Below, piece after piece: positions 52,066-59,500 of a stretch of 64,000 bases of DNA. Each line of letters opens with the position of its first letter. The stretch's first letter is position 1. The notes under the pieces are model-generated. The model saw only the letters and a list, made by a program, of their open reading frames with translations. It made no database searches and was not told the DNA's origin. Position numbers and translations under genes: made by a program. This DNA comes from Paenibacillus puerhi (lineage in GTDB: Bacteria; Bacillota; Bacilli; Paenibacillales; NBRC-103111): positions 162,396 to 226,395 of the forward strand of contig NZ_WUWM01000009.1 of NCBI RefSeq assembly GCF_009846885.1. Direction: 5' to 3'.

Positions 52066-52097
52066 AAAAAAGAGGCGCATCTGCTCGGGCGGCCTCT
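52066..52097 (-). terminator. Terminator of the Spo0E-like gene
   Basis: Minus strand: AGAGGC (52097-52092) pairs with GCCTCT (52076-52071), followed by six Ts. Confidence 0.75.
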
Positions 52098-52100
52098 GTT

Positions 52101-52271
52101 CTACTCGACGCGCTGCTTCATCTTGATTCTTTGGATGGTCAGGACAAGGCGATCGATTTGCTGACTGAGTTCAACCACTTGGGGATCGACAAAGCTGCCG
52201 CGTTGTTCTACCAGCATGTACAACTGGATTTGCATTATCTCCAAGCGACGTTTCAATTCCACTTCTTCCAT
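52101..52271 (-). CDS. Spo0E-like aspartyl-phosphate phosphatase (56 aa)
   Basis: A 56-residue protein beginning MEEVELKRRLEIMQIQLYML and ending RIKMKQRVE. It forms two helices joined by a short turn. The second helix carries LSQQIDRLVL, matching the S-x-x-(L/I)-D motif of Spo0E-family phosphatases, which dephosphorylate Spo0A~P and delay sporulation. GGTAAGGTAAG precedes the ATG. A terminator lies immediately after the stop. It is short enough to be overlooked by length-filtered gene finding. The family call rests on the motif and the helical pattern. Confidence 0.75.
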   Translation of the reverse strand: MEEVELKRRLEIMQIQLYMLVEQRGSFVDPQVVELSQQIDRLVLTIQRIKMKQRVE

Positions 52272-52401
52272 CTTACCTTACCCAACTCCCACCAAATAAG
52301 TTGTCCGTATCTCGCATCATTATAATATGGATTACTTGTAAAGTTTGTAAATCGTTGTCGAATGCCCAATAATATTTTTCTGACATAATGAAACAAGTTT
52401 C

Positions 52402-52431
52402 GAATAGCTGTTTGGTGCGTGCGGCATATTA
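52402..52431 (+). promoter_or_regulatory. Sigma-G-like forespore promoter
   Basis: GAATA (52402-52406), an 18-base spacer and CATATTA (52425-52431) match the sigma-G pattern gnATr - 17/18 - CATwhTA. It lies 27 bases upstream of the 48-residue gene. Confidence 0.5.
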
Positions 52432-52457
52432 CAGCTGAAGCGGAGGTGAGACACCAC

Positions 52458-52604
52458 ATGAGCAGAATGGATGAGAGACCAGGAAAGAGCCCGAATTATA
52501 AGGAAAACAAATATGTGCAAGAAGAATCCGCCTTACATGCGGAGAAAGCGGCCAAGCGGCCTCCCAGCTTGAACGGCGTGACGAAAGAGAACAATCCCCA
52601 GTGA
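52458..52604 (+). CDS. Small hydrophilic protein (48 aa), possible spore protein
   Basis: A 48-residue basic/polar protein starting MSRMDERPGKSPNYKENKY and ending GVTKENNPQ. GCGGAGGTGAG lies upstream of the ATG at 52458; a second ATG at 52467 is possible. It lacks hydrophobic segments and is rich in K, E, N and P. The sigma-G-like promoter upstream and its composition suggest a minor small acid-soluble or other forespore protein. I do not recognise a named Ssp family, so this is inference. Confidence 0.55.
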   Translation: MSRMDERPGKSPNYKENKYVQEESALHAEKAAKRPPSLNGVTKENNPQ

Positions 52605-52917
52605 GGATGAGTTGCCATAGTACTTGGCAAATTTAAGTGCCGCCCGACATTTGACTGCACCCCATTGTTAGACTTGATCTAACCGCTGGAGGTGCAGTTC
52701 GCTTTGTATTCGGTTCTTGGTATGGGAAATTGTTCGGTTCAGAAGCGTATACAGGAGCTAGGAGCATGGGGAAGAAGCGGGCTAAGAGGGAGTGTCCTTA
52801 CATAGGGTGGTATTCCGCAGGAAAAACATGCTATAGTTAGGGAAAAGGCTGTTCCCGCGATCGGTTAACCGGGAGAGCGGGTATACGCCGCGCCGTATAA
52901 AGGAGCAATCGTCCGCA
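52605..52917 (+). other. 313-base gap with IS-like hairpin
   Basis: No gene is seen. At 52654-52698, ACTGCACC and GGTGCAGT flank GTTAGA...TCTAAC, a nested dyad that recalls an end of an IS3-family element. The word TTCGGTTC is repeated near 52710-52740. A TGCTATAGT near 52828-52836 could be an extended -10 for the PhnC-like ATPase gene, but no clear -35 is present. Confidence 0.4.
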
Positions 52918-53646
52918 ATGATCATCGTACGCAATCTATCGAAGACATATCCGCCTGACCACCAGGTGCTGCAGCGTCTCAGCTTTCAGGCCGACGAGGG
53001 GGAGCTGGTGGCGTTGATCGGTGCCAGCGGCAGTGGTAAAACCACGCTGTTCCGCTGTTTAATGCTCAAGGAAAAGTGGGATGACGGGCAGTTTATTTAC
53101 GATGGCCGCGACATTACGGGCATCGGAATTTGGGACAAGCTGAGGCTTGGCAAGCAATGGGCGTATCTCGAGGAGAAGCCGCAGTTCAACCCGAAGAAAT
53201 CCGCCTTGAAAAATGTTCTTGGCGCTCTGCTGTTCAAAAAATCTTGGTGGCGCTTCCTTACCAACACTGTCTCACCCGACGATCACATGGAAGCTATGGA
53301 TTATCTCGATAGGGTGGGGCTGCTGGATAAGGCCCATGAGCCGATAGAGAAGCTGAGCGGGGGGGAGAAGCAGCGCGTCGCGTTATGCCGGGCACTTATT
53401 AAGGGAGCAAGGGTCATCTATGCGGATGAGCCTGTATCCGGACTTGACCCGGAAGCCGCCAGCGTGATCCTGCAGGATTTCCAGGCCATCTGCAAGAAAG
53501 AAAAGCTGCTTGTGTTCTGCAGCCTCCACCAGGTTGAGCTGGCGGAGAAATATGGTTCACGGATCTGGGGGCTTGCAGGCGGCAAGCTGGTAGTCGATAT
53601 CGCCGGGAGAAGACTCACTCAGCGTGAGAAAGATATGATTTTCTAA
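52918..53646 (+). CDS. Orphan ABC transporter ATP-binding protein, PhnC-like
   Basis: A 242-residue ATPase resembling phosphonate transporter PhnC. Walker A is GASGSGKTT (35-43), the signature is LSGGEKQR (near 150), Walker B is VIYADEPVSGLD and the switch is FCSLHQVELAEKYGSRIWGL, typical of PhnC. The usual PhnD binding protein and PhnE permease genes are absent on both sides. AAAGGAGCAATCGTCCGCA precedes the ATG. It may serve a transporter encoded elsewhere, or be left over from a broken operon. Confidence 0.85.
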   Translation: MIIVRNLSKTYPPDHQVLQRLSFQADEGELVALIGASGSGKTTLFRCLMLKEKWDDGQFIYDGRDITGIGIWDKLRLGKQWAYLEEKPQFNPKKSALKNVLGALLFKKSWWRFLTNTVSPDDHMEAMDYLDRVGLLDKAHEPIEKLSGGEKQRVALCRALIKGARVIYADEPVSGLDPEAASVILQDFQAICKKEKLLVFCSLHQVELAEKYGSRIWGLAGGKLVVDIAGRRLTQREKDMIF

Positions 53647-53651
53647 ACATT

Positions 53652-53694
53652 AAGGCCGGAAATGCCGTCTGTCTGAAGACGGATATCCGGCCTT
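53652..53694. terminator. Terminator between the PhnC-like and bdr genes
   Basis: AAGGCCGGA (53652-53660) pairs with TCCGGCCTT (53686-53694), with an inner CCGTCT/AGACGG stem. It is shared by converging genes and has weak T runs. Confidence 0.7.
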
Positions 53695-53701
53695 GTGTCG
53701 A

Positions 53702-54706
53702 TTATTTTACAAGCAGACCCTTCTTCGAGGCCAGGTGCTGGGCGATCCAGCGCCCGTGGAGACGGCCCGTCTCGATGAACACTTCATTGGCATTGCGGCC
53801 CGATGCAGCAACGCCCGCGATATAGATGCCGGGAACGGTGGTTTCCATCGTCTCCGGGTTATAAATCGGCACTTCATCATTTTCCTGGAAGGCTGCGCCA
53901 AGCGATCTTAACAAGCTGCGATCCGGGCGGAATCCGGTTAGCGCCAGCACAAAATCATTGCCGATCACTTCCTGCTTCCCTTCCGAGGAGATGGTTACGG
54001 TCGAAGGCCCGATCTCCACGACTTGAGAGCGGAACCTCATCTGAATGCGGCCCTTATTGGCCATGCTTTCAAAAATAGGCCGGACCCACGGTTTAATGAC
54101 CGGCGAATAGGTCTCTCCTCGATATACAACCGTCACTTCCGCTCCTGCCCGCTGCAGCTCCAGCGCTGCGTCTACGGCGGAATTGCTGCCTCCGATGACG
54201 GTCACCCTTGTTCCCGTATAAGGATGTGCCTCGCGGAAGTAGTGGCTTACCTTGGAAAGCTCTTCTCCCGGGATGCCGAGCAGGTTGGGGTGGTCAAAAT
54301 AACCCGTGGCGACGATAACAGAACGCGCCGCTACAGTTGTTACGCTCCCGCTTCGATCGACGACGTTGAGCTCGTAGCTAGCCCCGTCCGTTCCGCGCTT
54401 GATCTCCGTGACGCGGTGATATGCGCGCACACGCAGCTCGCGGCGAGCTGCAATCGTTCGATAGTACTGCAAAGCCTCCAGGCGGAACGGCTTTTCATTA
54501 GGGGTGGAAAAAGGGTAGTCTCCGATCTCAAGCAGCTCTGGCGTGCTGAAAAACTGCATATAAGTAGGGTACAAATAAATAGAATGAACGACATTTTCCT
54601 TTTCGATCAGGAGCGGTTCAAGCCCGATTCGCTGCAGCTCCACTGCGGCGGACAATCCGCAAGGACCGGCTCCGACGATAACAACTTCTTCCAAACCTAC
54701 GCTCAC
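53702..54706 (-). CDS. bdr: Bacillithiol disulfide reductase (YpdA/Bdr)
   Basis: A 334-residue FAD/NADPH oxidoreductase. The FAD loop is GAGPCGLSA, with the conserved C16 that marks YpdA. The second dinucleotide loop is VIGGSNSAVDAA (near 170), and GIYIAGVAASG is the FAD C-terminal motif. YPTYMQFFSTPELLEIGDYPF is typical of the family. It reduces oxidised bacillithiol in the cytosol, so the organism probably makes bacillithiol. The given start is a GTG at 54706; a TTG at 54694 with GAGGTGAG upstream is an equally good alternative. Confidence 0.9.
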   Translation of the reverse strand: MSVGLEEVVIVGAGPCGLSAAVELQRIGLEPLLIEKENVVHSIYLYPTYMQFFSTPELLEIGDYPFSTPNEKPFRLEALQYYRTIAARRELRVRAYHRVTEIKRGTDGASYELNVVDRSGSVTTVAARSVIVATGYFDHPNLLGIPGEELSKVSHYFREAHPYTGTRVTVIGGSNSAVDAALELQRAGAEVTVVYRGETYSPVIKPWVRPIFESMANKGRIQMRFRSQVVEIGPSTVTISSEGKQEVIGNDFVLALTGFRPDRSLLRSLGAAFQENDEVPIYNPETMETTVPGIYIAGVAASGRNANEVFIETGRLHGRWIAQHLASKKGLLVK

Positions 54707-54810
54707 CTCACTGATGCGGCTTCTTATTGAATGAAATGATATCAGCTATCCTTTCTATAGTAACCGAACAGATGGAGAGATTCCAGTATGAGATGCGCGC
54801 CAAGGCGGGT

Positions 54811-56058
54811 TCAACTGTGAAGGAAGGCCCGCTTCCGCAGAGTCGGACGATCAAAGCCAAACAAGGCGGCATCGGCATGCCTTCCAGACGTGATAAGCCC
54901 GACTATGATTTTGGAGGCCATCGCACTGTAGATCATCCCGTTTCCGCCATAGATGAGCGCGAAATAGCAGTTCGGAAATCCATCCTGCTCGCCGATCAAG
55001 GGCAGCCCGTCGTCGGTGCTGCAGAAAGTGCCTGACCAGGCGTAGTCAATCCGAATACCTTCAAGAGAAGGAAACAGCTTGATCGTATCGGCCAGCAGCC
55101 GCTTGCTCTTGCCCTCCAGCCTTCGGTCTCGTTCTTCCGGCTCCGCTAGGTCGATATCCAAACCGCCAACGATAACACGTTCATCGGCTGTCCTTCGCAT
55201 ATACAGGTAAGGCCTTGCGGTTTCCCAGATCAGGCAGCGGTCAGGCCAGCCGCTGATAGTTCCCGCTACGACGGGTTCGGTCGCAATCGCATATGTACTG
55301 CTGAGCGATGCACTCGAATTACATTGGATCTCCTGCGTCTCATATCCCATGGTCAAGACGGCTTTCCTCGCTTTGATTTTCTTCCCCTCTGCGGTCACAA
55401 ATGTGACGCTGCTTCGATCGGATGCTAGCCGCCTTACCTCGGTCCGCTCGAAAATACGCATGCCCCGCCGATGGCCCGTAAGGGCGAGGGAACGGGCATA
55501 TCCGAAGGGATTGACCTCGGCATCGCCTTGCGTCAGGATCGCGGCCGGCTTCTCGAAGGCAAACAGATCGTTCAGATCGCAGGAGTCCAAATATCGGGCG
55601 GGAAAGCCATGAGCAGCAAGTGCATCGAATTCCTTCTTAAGCAGGGGCACATCCTGAGTTTTCGAGGCGAAGCAAAGACTGTCCCGGCGGTAAAAATCAG
55701 GAAATACATCGAGCTCCGAGGATTCCCTCTCCAAGTGATCCAGCGCCTCAAGACCCAGTCGATAAAATCTAACGCCCGCCTGCTCGCCGAAGTTTTCGAT
55801 ACAGGAGGTCAGCATAATATCGTTGCTGTACTGCAGTAAGCCTGTATTGGCTGAGGTGCTGCCGCAACCGATCCTCCGTTTGTCGACCAATACGGTGTCG
55901 ACGCCCGCTTTGTGAAGGGCATAGGCGCATGATGTGCCCGCGATACCGCCTCCGACTACGAGAACATCGCAAGCTATGTCTTCCTCGAGCTTGGGATAAG
56001 GCATACCCTGATCCGATTGAATAGCAGGCCAATAGAGTTGACCGGATGTAAGATTCAT
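54811..56058 (-). CDS. FAD-dependent oxidoreductase (DAO family)
   Basis: A 415-residue flavoprotein. The FAD loop is VVGGGIAGTSCAYAL (about 34-48). SANTGLLQYSNDIML is a conserved DAO-family region, VLTMGYETQEI lies mid-protein, and the C-terminal FALIYGGNGMIYSAMAS closes the FAD site. These enzymes oxidise the C-N bond of amino acids or amines. A short N-terminal stretch (LTSGQLYWPA) resembles the gamma-glutamylputrescine-oxidase/DadA-like group. GAAGGAGCACATTCT precedes the ATG. It is upstream of bdr on the same strand, with about 100 bases between. Confidence 0.87.
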   Translation of the reverse strand: MNLTSGQLYWPAIQSDQGMPYPKLEEDIACDVLVVGGGIAGTSCAYALHKAGVDTVLVDKRRIGCGSTSANTGLLQYSNDIMLTSCIENFGEQAGVRFYRLGLEALDHLERESSELDVFPDFYRRDSLCFASKTQDVPLLKKEFDALAAHGFPARYLDSCDLNDLFAFEKPAAILTQGDAEVNPFGYARSLALTGHRRGMRIFERTEVRRLASDRSSVTFVTAEGKKIKARKAVLTMGYETQEIQCNSSASLSSTYAIATEPVVAGTISGWPDRCLIWETARPYLYMRRTADERVIVGGLDIDLAEPEERDRRLEGKSKRLLADTIKLFPSLEGIRIDYAWSGTFCSTDDGLPLIGEQDGFPNCYFALIYGGNGMIYSAMASKIIVGLITSGRHADAALFGFDRPTLRKRAFLHS

Positions 56059-56299
56059 AGAATGTGCTCCTTCTGCTGCACGGATGCGTTATCCTCTACC
56101 ACTGTAGTATGGAGGCATTTTTTCTTTTTCATTCGCCTTGGAGACGAAGCGGCAATCGAAGGATAAGGAGGTCCCTTGGGTGCCTGAGTCTATCCGGGGT
56201 CCCACTTAACTTCCAAGCATAATGAGCAAGCGAGGTTCATAGAATAGATGCTAGACAGGGCAGTACTGTCGGCAGAGGATTCGGAGGAGGACAAGAGGG

Positions 56300-57151
56300 A
56301 TGAGGAGACAGCGCAGCAGGCATTCCATTCATCGAAAACGTTCTTGGGCGGGTGTGAGTCCAGGCCTGGGCTGGCTGCTGCTGTCAGGCTTCGTTCTAGG
56401 CACATGGCTGGGAGTGCAATGGGGAGTCCTAGGTCATGCCACAACGGCAAAGACCAGACCGTCTGTTCAGACTCCCTACCAATACGAGGCTTACCGGGCT
56501 TCGGACGGAACGCTCCTGCACACCATGCGGGCTCACCCGGACGATGTCAAGCTGCTCGCTATCCGCAGCAATGTAACGGATACGGAGGAGTATGGGATTA
56601 ACGGAGGATTTTTCTGGAATGGAGATCTGCTCAGCATCGCGGTCATGGACGATCTGCCCTTGAAGGGAGAGCCCCATGCATATGGCTCAGGCTGGAGTAA
56701 TATCGATAAGCCGAAGGGGACGCTCGTATGGGACAAGCTGAGCCGTCGGTTCTCCGTTCAGATCGTAGAAGCGGCTAACCAGCTCCAGGTAACCGACCGC
56801 AGGCAGTATTGGGCTCAAGGCGGGGTCAGTATGTCGCTGCAGCTTGGAGAGAGCTGGCACTCGCAGGCTATGGCGGAGGACATGCCTTTGATCGACGAGA
56901 GGAGATTGCGCTCTGCGGCGGTCTATGACCTTGACGGACAACTATGGCTGGTCGTTTCCGATAAGCCTCATACCGCGGGCCAATTCCGCCGCGCGATCAT
57001 GGAGACCGTCGCGCGGGGAAGGCTGGTGGACGGTGTATTTCTGGATGGAGACGGCTCTTCCCAGATGAGGAGTGAGGAGTCCAAGCTGGCGGGCGACAAA
57101 CGTTATGTGTACCAGATGATTTCTTTGAATCGGCATCCTATCGACCGTTAA
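56300..57151 (+). CDS. Phosphodiester glycosidase (NAGPA) domain membrane protein
   Basis: A 283-residue protein with a basic N-terminus and one membrane anchor at about 23-47. The outer domain is NAGPA-like: GINGGFFWNG (about 99-108), WAQGGVSMSL and the catalytic-region FLDGDGSSQM (about 249-258). Family members cleave phosphodiester bonds to sugars and in Firmicutes probably act on cell-wall glycopolymers. GGAGGACAAGAGGG precedes the ATG. It is a single gene with a terminator. Confidence 0.87.
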   Translation: MRRQRSRHSIHRKRSWAGVSPGLGWLLLSGFVLGTWLGVQWGVLGHATTAKTRPSVQTPYQYEAYRASDGTLLHTMRAHPDDVKLLAIRSNVTDTEEYGINGGFFWNGDLLSIAVMDDLPLKGEPHAYGSGWSNIDKPKGTLVWDKLSRRFSVQIVEAANQLQVTDRRQYWAQGGVSMSLQLGESWHSQAMAEDMPLIDERRLRSAAVYDLDGQLWLVVSDKPHTAGQFRRAIMETVARGRLVDGVFLDGDGSSQMRSEESKLAGDKRYVYQMISLNRHPIDR

Positions 57152-57155
57152 GACG

Positions 57156-57182
57156 AGCAAGAGCGTCTGCGGTCTTTTTTTT
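57156..57182 (+). terminator. Terminator after the NAGPA-domain gene
   Basis: AGACG and CGTCT pair around AGCAAGAG, and a run of eight Ts follows a few bases later. Confidence 0.65.
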
Positions 57183-57222
57183 AGCGGAAAATCGGCCGAA
57201 TTTTGTCAAATGGGAGGAAATG

Positions 57223-57248
57223 TGCAACTATATGGAGATTTTAACGTA
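57223..57248 (+). promoter_or_regulatory. Sigma-W-type promoter of yuaF-floT
   Basis: TGCAAC (57223-57228), a 16-base spacer and CGTA (57245-57248) match the sigma-W pattern TGAAAC-N16-CGTA with one mismatch. The B. subtilis yuaF-floT-yuaI operon is known to be sigma-W dependent. Confidence 0.75.
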
Positions 57249-57290
57249 TAAACTATTGAATACTTCAATAAAGAAGCGGGAGGGATGGAG

Positions 57291-57845
57291 ATGCTGGAGA
57301 TTTACGCAGGCATGCTGATAACCGGTGTGCTGTTCGCTCTGGTAACCGTGCTGTTCGGCGATCTGCTTAGCAACGCGCTTGACGGGATGTTCGATTGGCT
57401 GAGCGGGGACCTGCTTCATTTCTTTCAGCCGATGGTGCTCTTCAGCGGGATCACGATTATGGGAGGCGCGGGGTGGCTACTTACGCGATACAGCGCCTTC
57501 GGCACACTGGTCATCATCGGATTGGCGTTCCTTGCGGCCGCGGGCAGCTCCGTCCTGATTTACCTGCTCTATGTGAAACCGATGGAGAATACGGATAATT
57601 CGGTGGCATTCTCCATGAAGGATCTGGTTGGACGCATCGGCGAGGTTTCGATTCCGGTGCCGGCGGCCGGCTGCGGCGAGGTATTGTATCGGATCGGAGG
57701 CAGTCTGACGAATCAGATCGCCGAAAGCTTCGATGGGGAAAGCATTCCGACAGGAACGCGAGTAGTGACCGTTGAAGTCCGAGACGGGGCGGTACGGGTC
57801 TCGCCGCTGGAAACTCAATCTACGGTTAGGAGTGGTGATGAATGA
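57291..57845 (+). CDS. yuaF: NfeD-like membrane protein YuaF
   Basis: A 184-residue protein with about three membrane helices in the first 100 residues and a C-terminal OB-fold NfeD domain (LVGRIGEVSIPVPAAGCGEV ... ESIPTGTRVVTVEV). YuaF partners flotillin in membrane microdomain organisation. The ATG at 57291 is chosen because GGGAGGG lies 6 bases before it; the ATG at 57285 would touch that site. The stop overlaps the floT start (ATGA), so the two are coupled. Confidence 0.88.
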   Translation: MLEIYAGMLITGVLFALVTVLFGDLLSNALDGMFDWLSGDLLHFFQPMVLFSGITIMGGAGWLLTRYSAFGTLVIIGLAFLAAAGSSVLIYLLYVKPMENTDNSVAFSMKDLVGRIGEVSIPVPAAGCGEVLYRIGGSLTNQIAESFDGESIPTGTRVVTVEVRDGAVRVSPLETQSTVRSGDE

Positions 57846-59380
57846 TAGGCAGCGACGTATTGGTGATTCCAGGGATTATCGTAGGGGTTATCGTAGTGCT
57901 TGGTCTGGCGTTCTGGGCCCGGTACAAGACAGTCAGTCCGGATGAAGCGATGATTGTTACCGGTTCATTCCTGGGCAACCGCAATGTCTTGGAGGATGAA
58001 ACGGGACGGCGCATTAAAATCGTCCGTGGCGGAGGCTCCTTTATCCTCCCGGTCTTTCAGCAGGCGGAGTTTCTTTCCTTGCTCTCTCATAAACTGGACG
58101 TATCCACCCCTGAGGTTTATACGGAGCAGGGCGTGCCTGTTATGGCGGACGGCGTAGCCATTATTAAGATCGGCGGAGCGGTGGAGGATGTGGCAACGGC
58201 CGCCGAGCAGTTCATGGGCAAGCCTACCGAGGCTCTGAAGGGCGAAGCGCAGGAGGTGCTCGAAGGGCATCTGCGGGCCATTCTCGGCTCGATGACGGTA
58301 GAGGAAGTGTATCGGAACCGGGATAAATTCGCTCAGGAGGTGCAGGGCGTCGCAGCTAAGGATCTGAAGAAGATGGGGCTGCAGATCGTTTCCTTCACGA
58401 TCAAGGATCTACGCGATAAGCACGGGTATCTCGACGCGTTAGGGAAGCCACGGATCGCAGCGGTCAAGCGCGATGCGGAGATTGCCGAGGCGGAAGCGGT
58501 GCGGGACTCGCGGATCAAGAAGGCCCAGGCCGAGGAAGAGGGTCAGAAGGCCGAGCTTGTGCGCGATACGAATATTGCGGAAGCGAGCAAAGAGAAGGAG
58601 CTGAAGGTTGCTTCCTTTAAGCGGGATCAGGATATGGCCCGCGCGGAAGCGGATCAGGCCTATCATATTCAAGAAGCCCGCGCGAAGCAGAGCGTTGTCG
58701 AGGAGCAGATGCGGGTGGAGATCGTCCGCAAGGAGCGCGAGATCGATCTGGAAGCGAAGGAAATCCTCCGCCGCGAGAAGCAGTATGACGCTGAAGTGAA
58801 GAAGAAAGCGGATGCTGACCGCTACTCGGTCGTTCAGGCGGCGGAAGCGGACAAAGCGAGACAGATTACGCAAGCGGAAGCGATGCAGTTCCGGATCGAA
58901 GCCGAAGCCAAGGCGATGGCCGAGCAGAAACGTCTGGAAGGTCTGGCGATCGCGGACGCCGAGCGGGCTAAAGGTACGGCGGATGCCGAGGTTATCCGGC
59001 TGAAGGGTCTGGCTGAGGCAGAGGCCAAAGAAAAACTGGCCGAAGCGTTCGAGAAGTTCGGCGAAGCGGCGATTCTGGACATCATCGTCAAGATGCTTCC
59101 GGAGCTGGCCGGTAAGATCGCCGATCCGATCAAGTCGATCGACAAGCTGACAGTTGTCGATACCGGCAATGGCCAGGGAGCTACGCGTGTTAGCAACTAC
59201 GTAACCGAGCTGATGGCGACGGCCCCCGAGATGCTGAAAAGCGTAAGCGGACTGGATGTGGAGCAGCTTATTAAAAACTTCACTGCTAAAACGGCATCCA
59301 AGCCGGCTGCAGCAGCTGCCCCGGTCTCCCCGCTTCCGGTTCAGGCCGCCGACCAGTCTGGAGCCGCGGGAACGGAATGA
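57842..59380 (+). CDS. floT: Flotillin FloT
   Basis: A 512-residue flotillin. A membrane-embedding hydrophobic segment (about 5-25) is followed by an SPFH/band 7 domain (about 30-200). A long coiled coil of E/A/K repeats spans about 210-400 (EAEAVRDSRIKKAQAEEE; EAMQFRIEAEAKAMAEQKRLEGLA). A C-terminal region carries an Ala/Pro-rich tail. FloT scaffolds membrane microdomains that affect fluidity, secretion and signalling. A yuaI acetyltransferase gene, third in the B. subtilis operon, is absent here. The length matches the family. Confidence 0.95.
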   Translation: MIGSDVLVIPGIIVGVIVVLGLAFWARYKTVSPDEAMIVTGSFLGNRNVLEDETGRRIKIVRGGGSFILPVFQQAEFLSLLSHKLDVSTPEVYTEQGVPVMADGVAIIKIGGAVEDVATAAEQFMGKPTEALKGEAQEVLEGHLRAILGSMTVEEVYRNRDKFAQEVQGVAAKDLKKMGLQIVSFTIKDLRDKHGYLDALGKPRIAAVKRDAEIAEAEAVRDSRIKKAQAEEEGQKAELVRDTNIAEASKEKELKVASFKRDQDMARAEADQAYHIQEARAKQSVVEEQMRVEIVRKEREIDLEAKEILRREKQYDAEVKKKADADRYSVVQAAEADKARQITQAEAMQFRIEAEAKAMAEQKRLEGLAIADAERAKGTADAEVIRLKGLAEAEAKEKLAEAFEKFGEAAILDIIVKMLPELAGKIADPIKSIDKLTVVDTGNGQGATRVSNYVTELMATAPEMLKSVSGLDVEQLIKNFTAKTASKPAAAAAPVSPLPVQAADQSGAAGTE

Positions 59381-59399
59381 AGCTTTGTTTAGCGACAAG

Positions 59400-59428
59400 T
59401 TTACTTTGGAAGTTTCGCTAGGTATAAT
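59400..59428 (+). promoter_or_regulatory. Promoter-like sequence before the MATE gene
   Basis: TTTACT (59400-59405), a 17-base spacer and TATAAT (59423-59428). A transcript from here would meet the 59454-59480 hairpin almost at once. Confidence 0.6.
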
Positions 59429-59453
59429 TATAGGTAAATACGTGTAACAACTC

Positions 59454-59480
59454 AAAAAGGCAGCTTCCGCTGCCTTTTTG
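59454..59480 (+). terminator. Terminator after floT, possible attenuator for the MATE gene
   Basis: AAAAAGGCAGC (59454-59464) pairs perfectly with GCTGCCTTTTT (59469-59479). The arm GCAGCTTCC (59460-59468) can instead pair with GGAAGCTGC (59492-59500) at the MATE ribosome site. Confidence 0.8.
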
Positions 59481-59500
59481 TATGGGTGGAGGGAAGCTGC

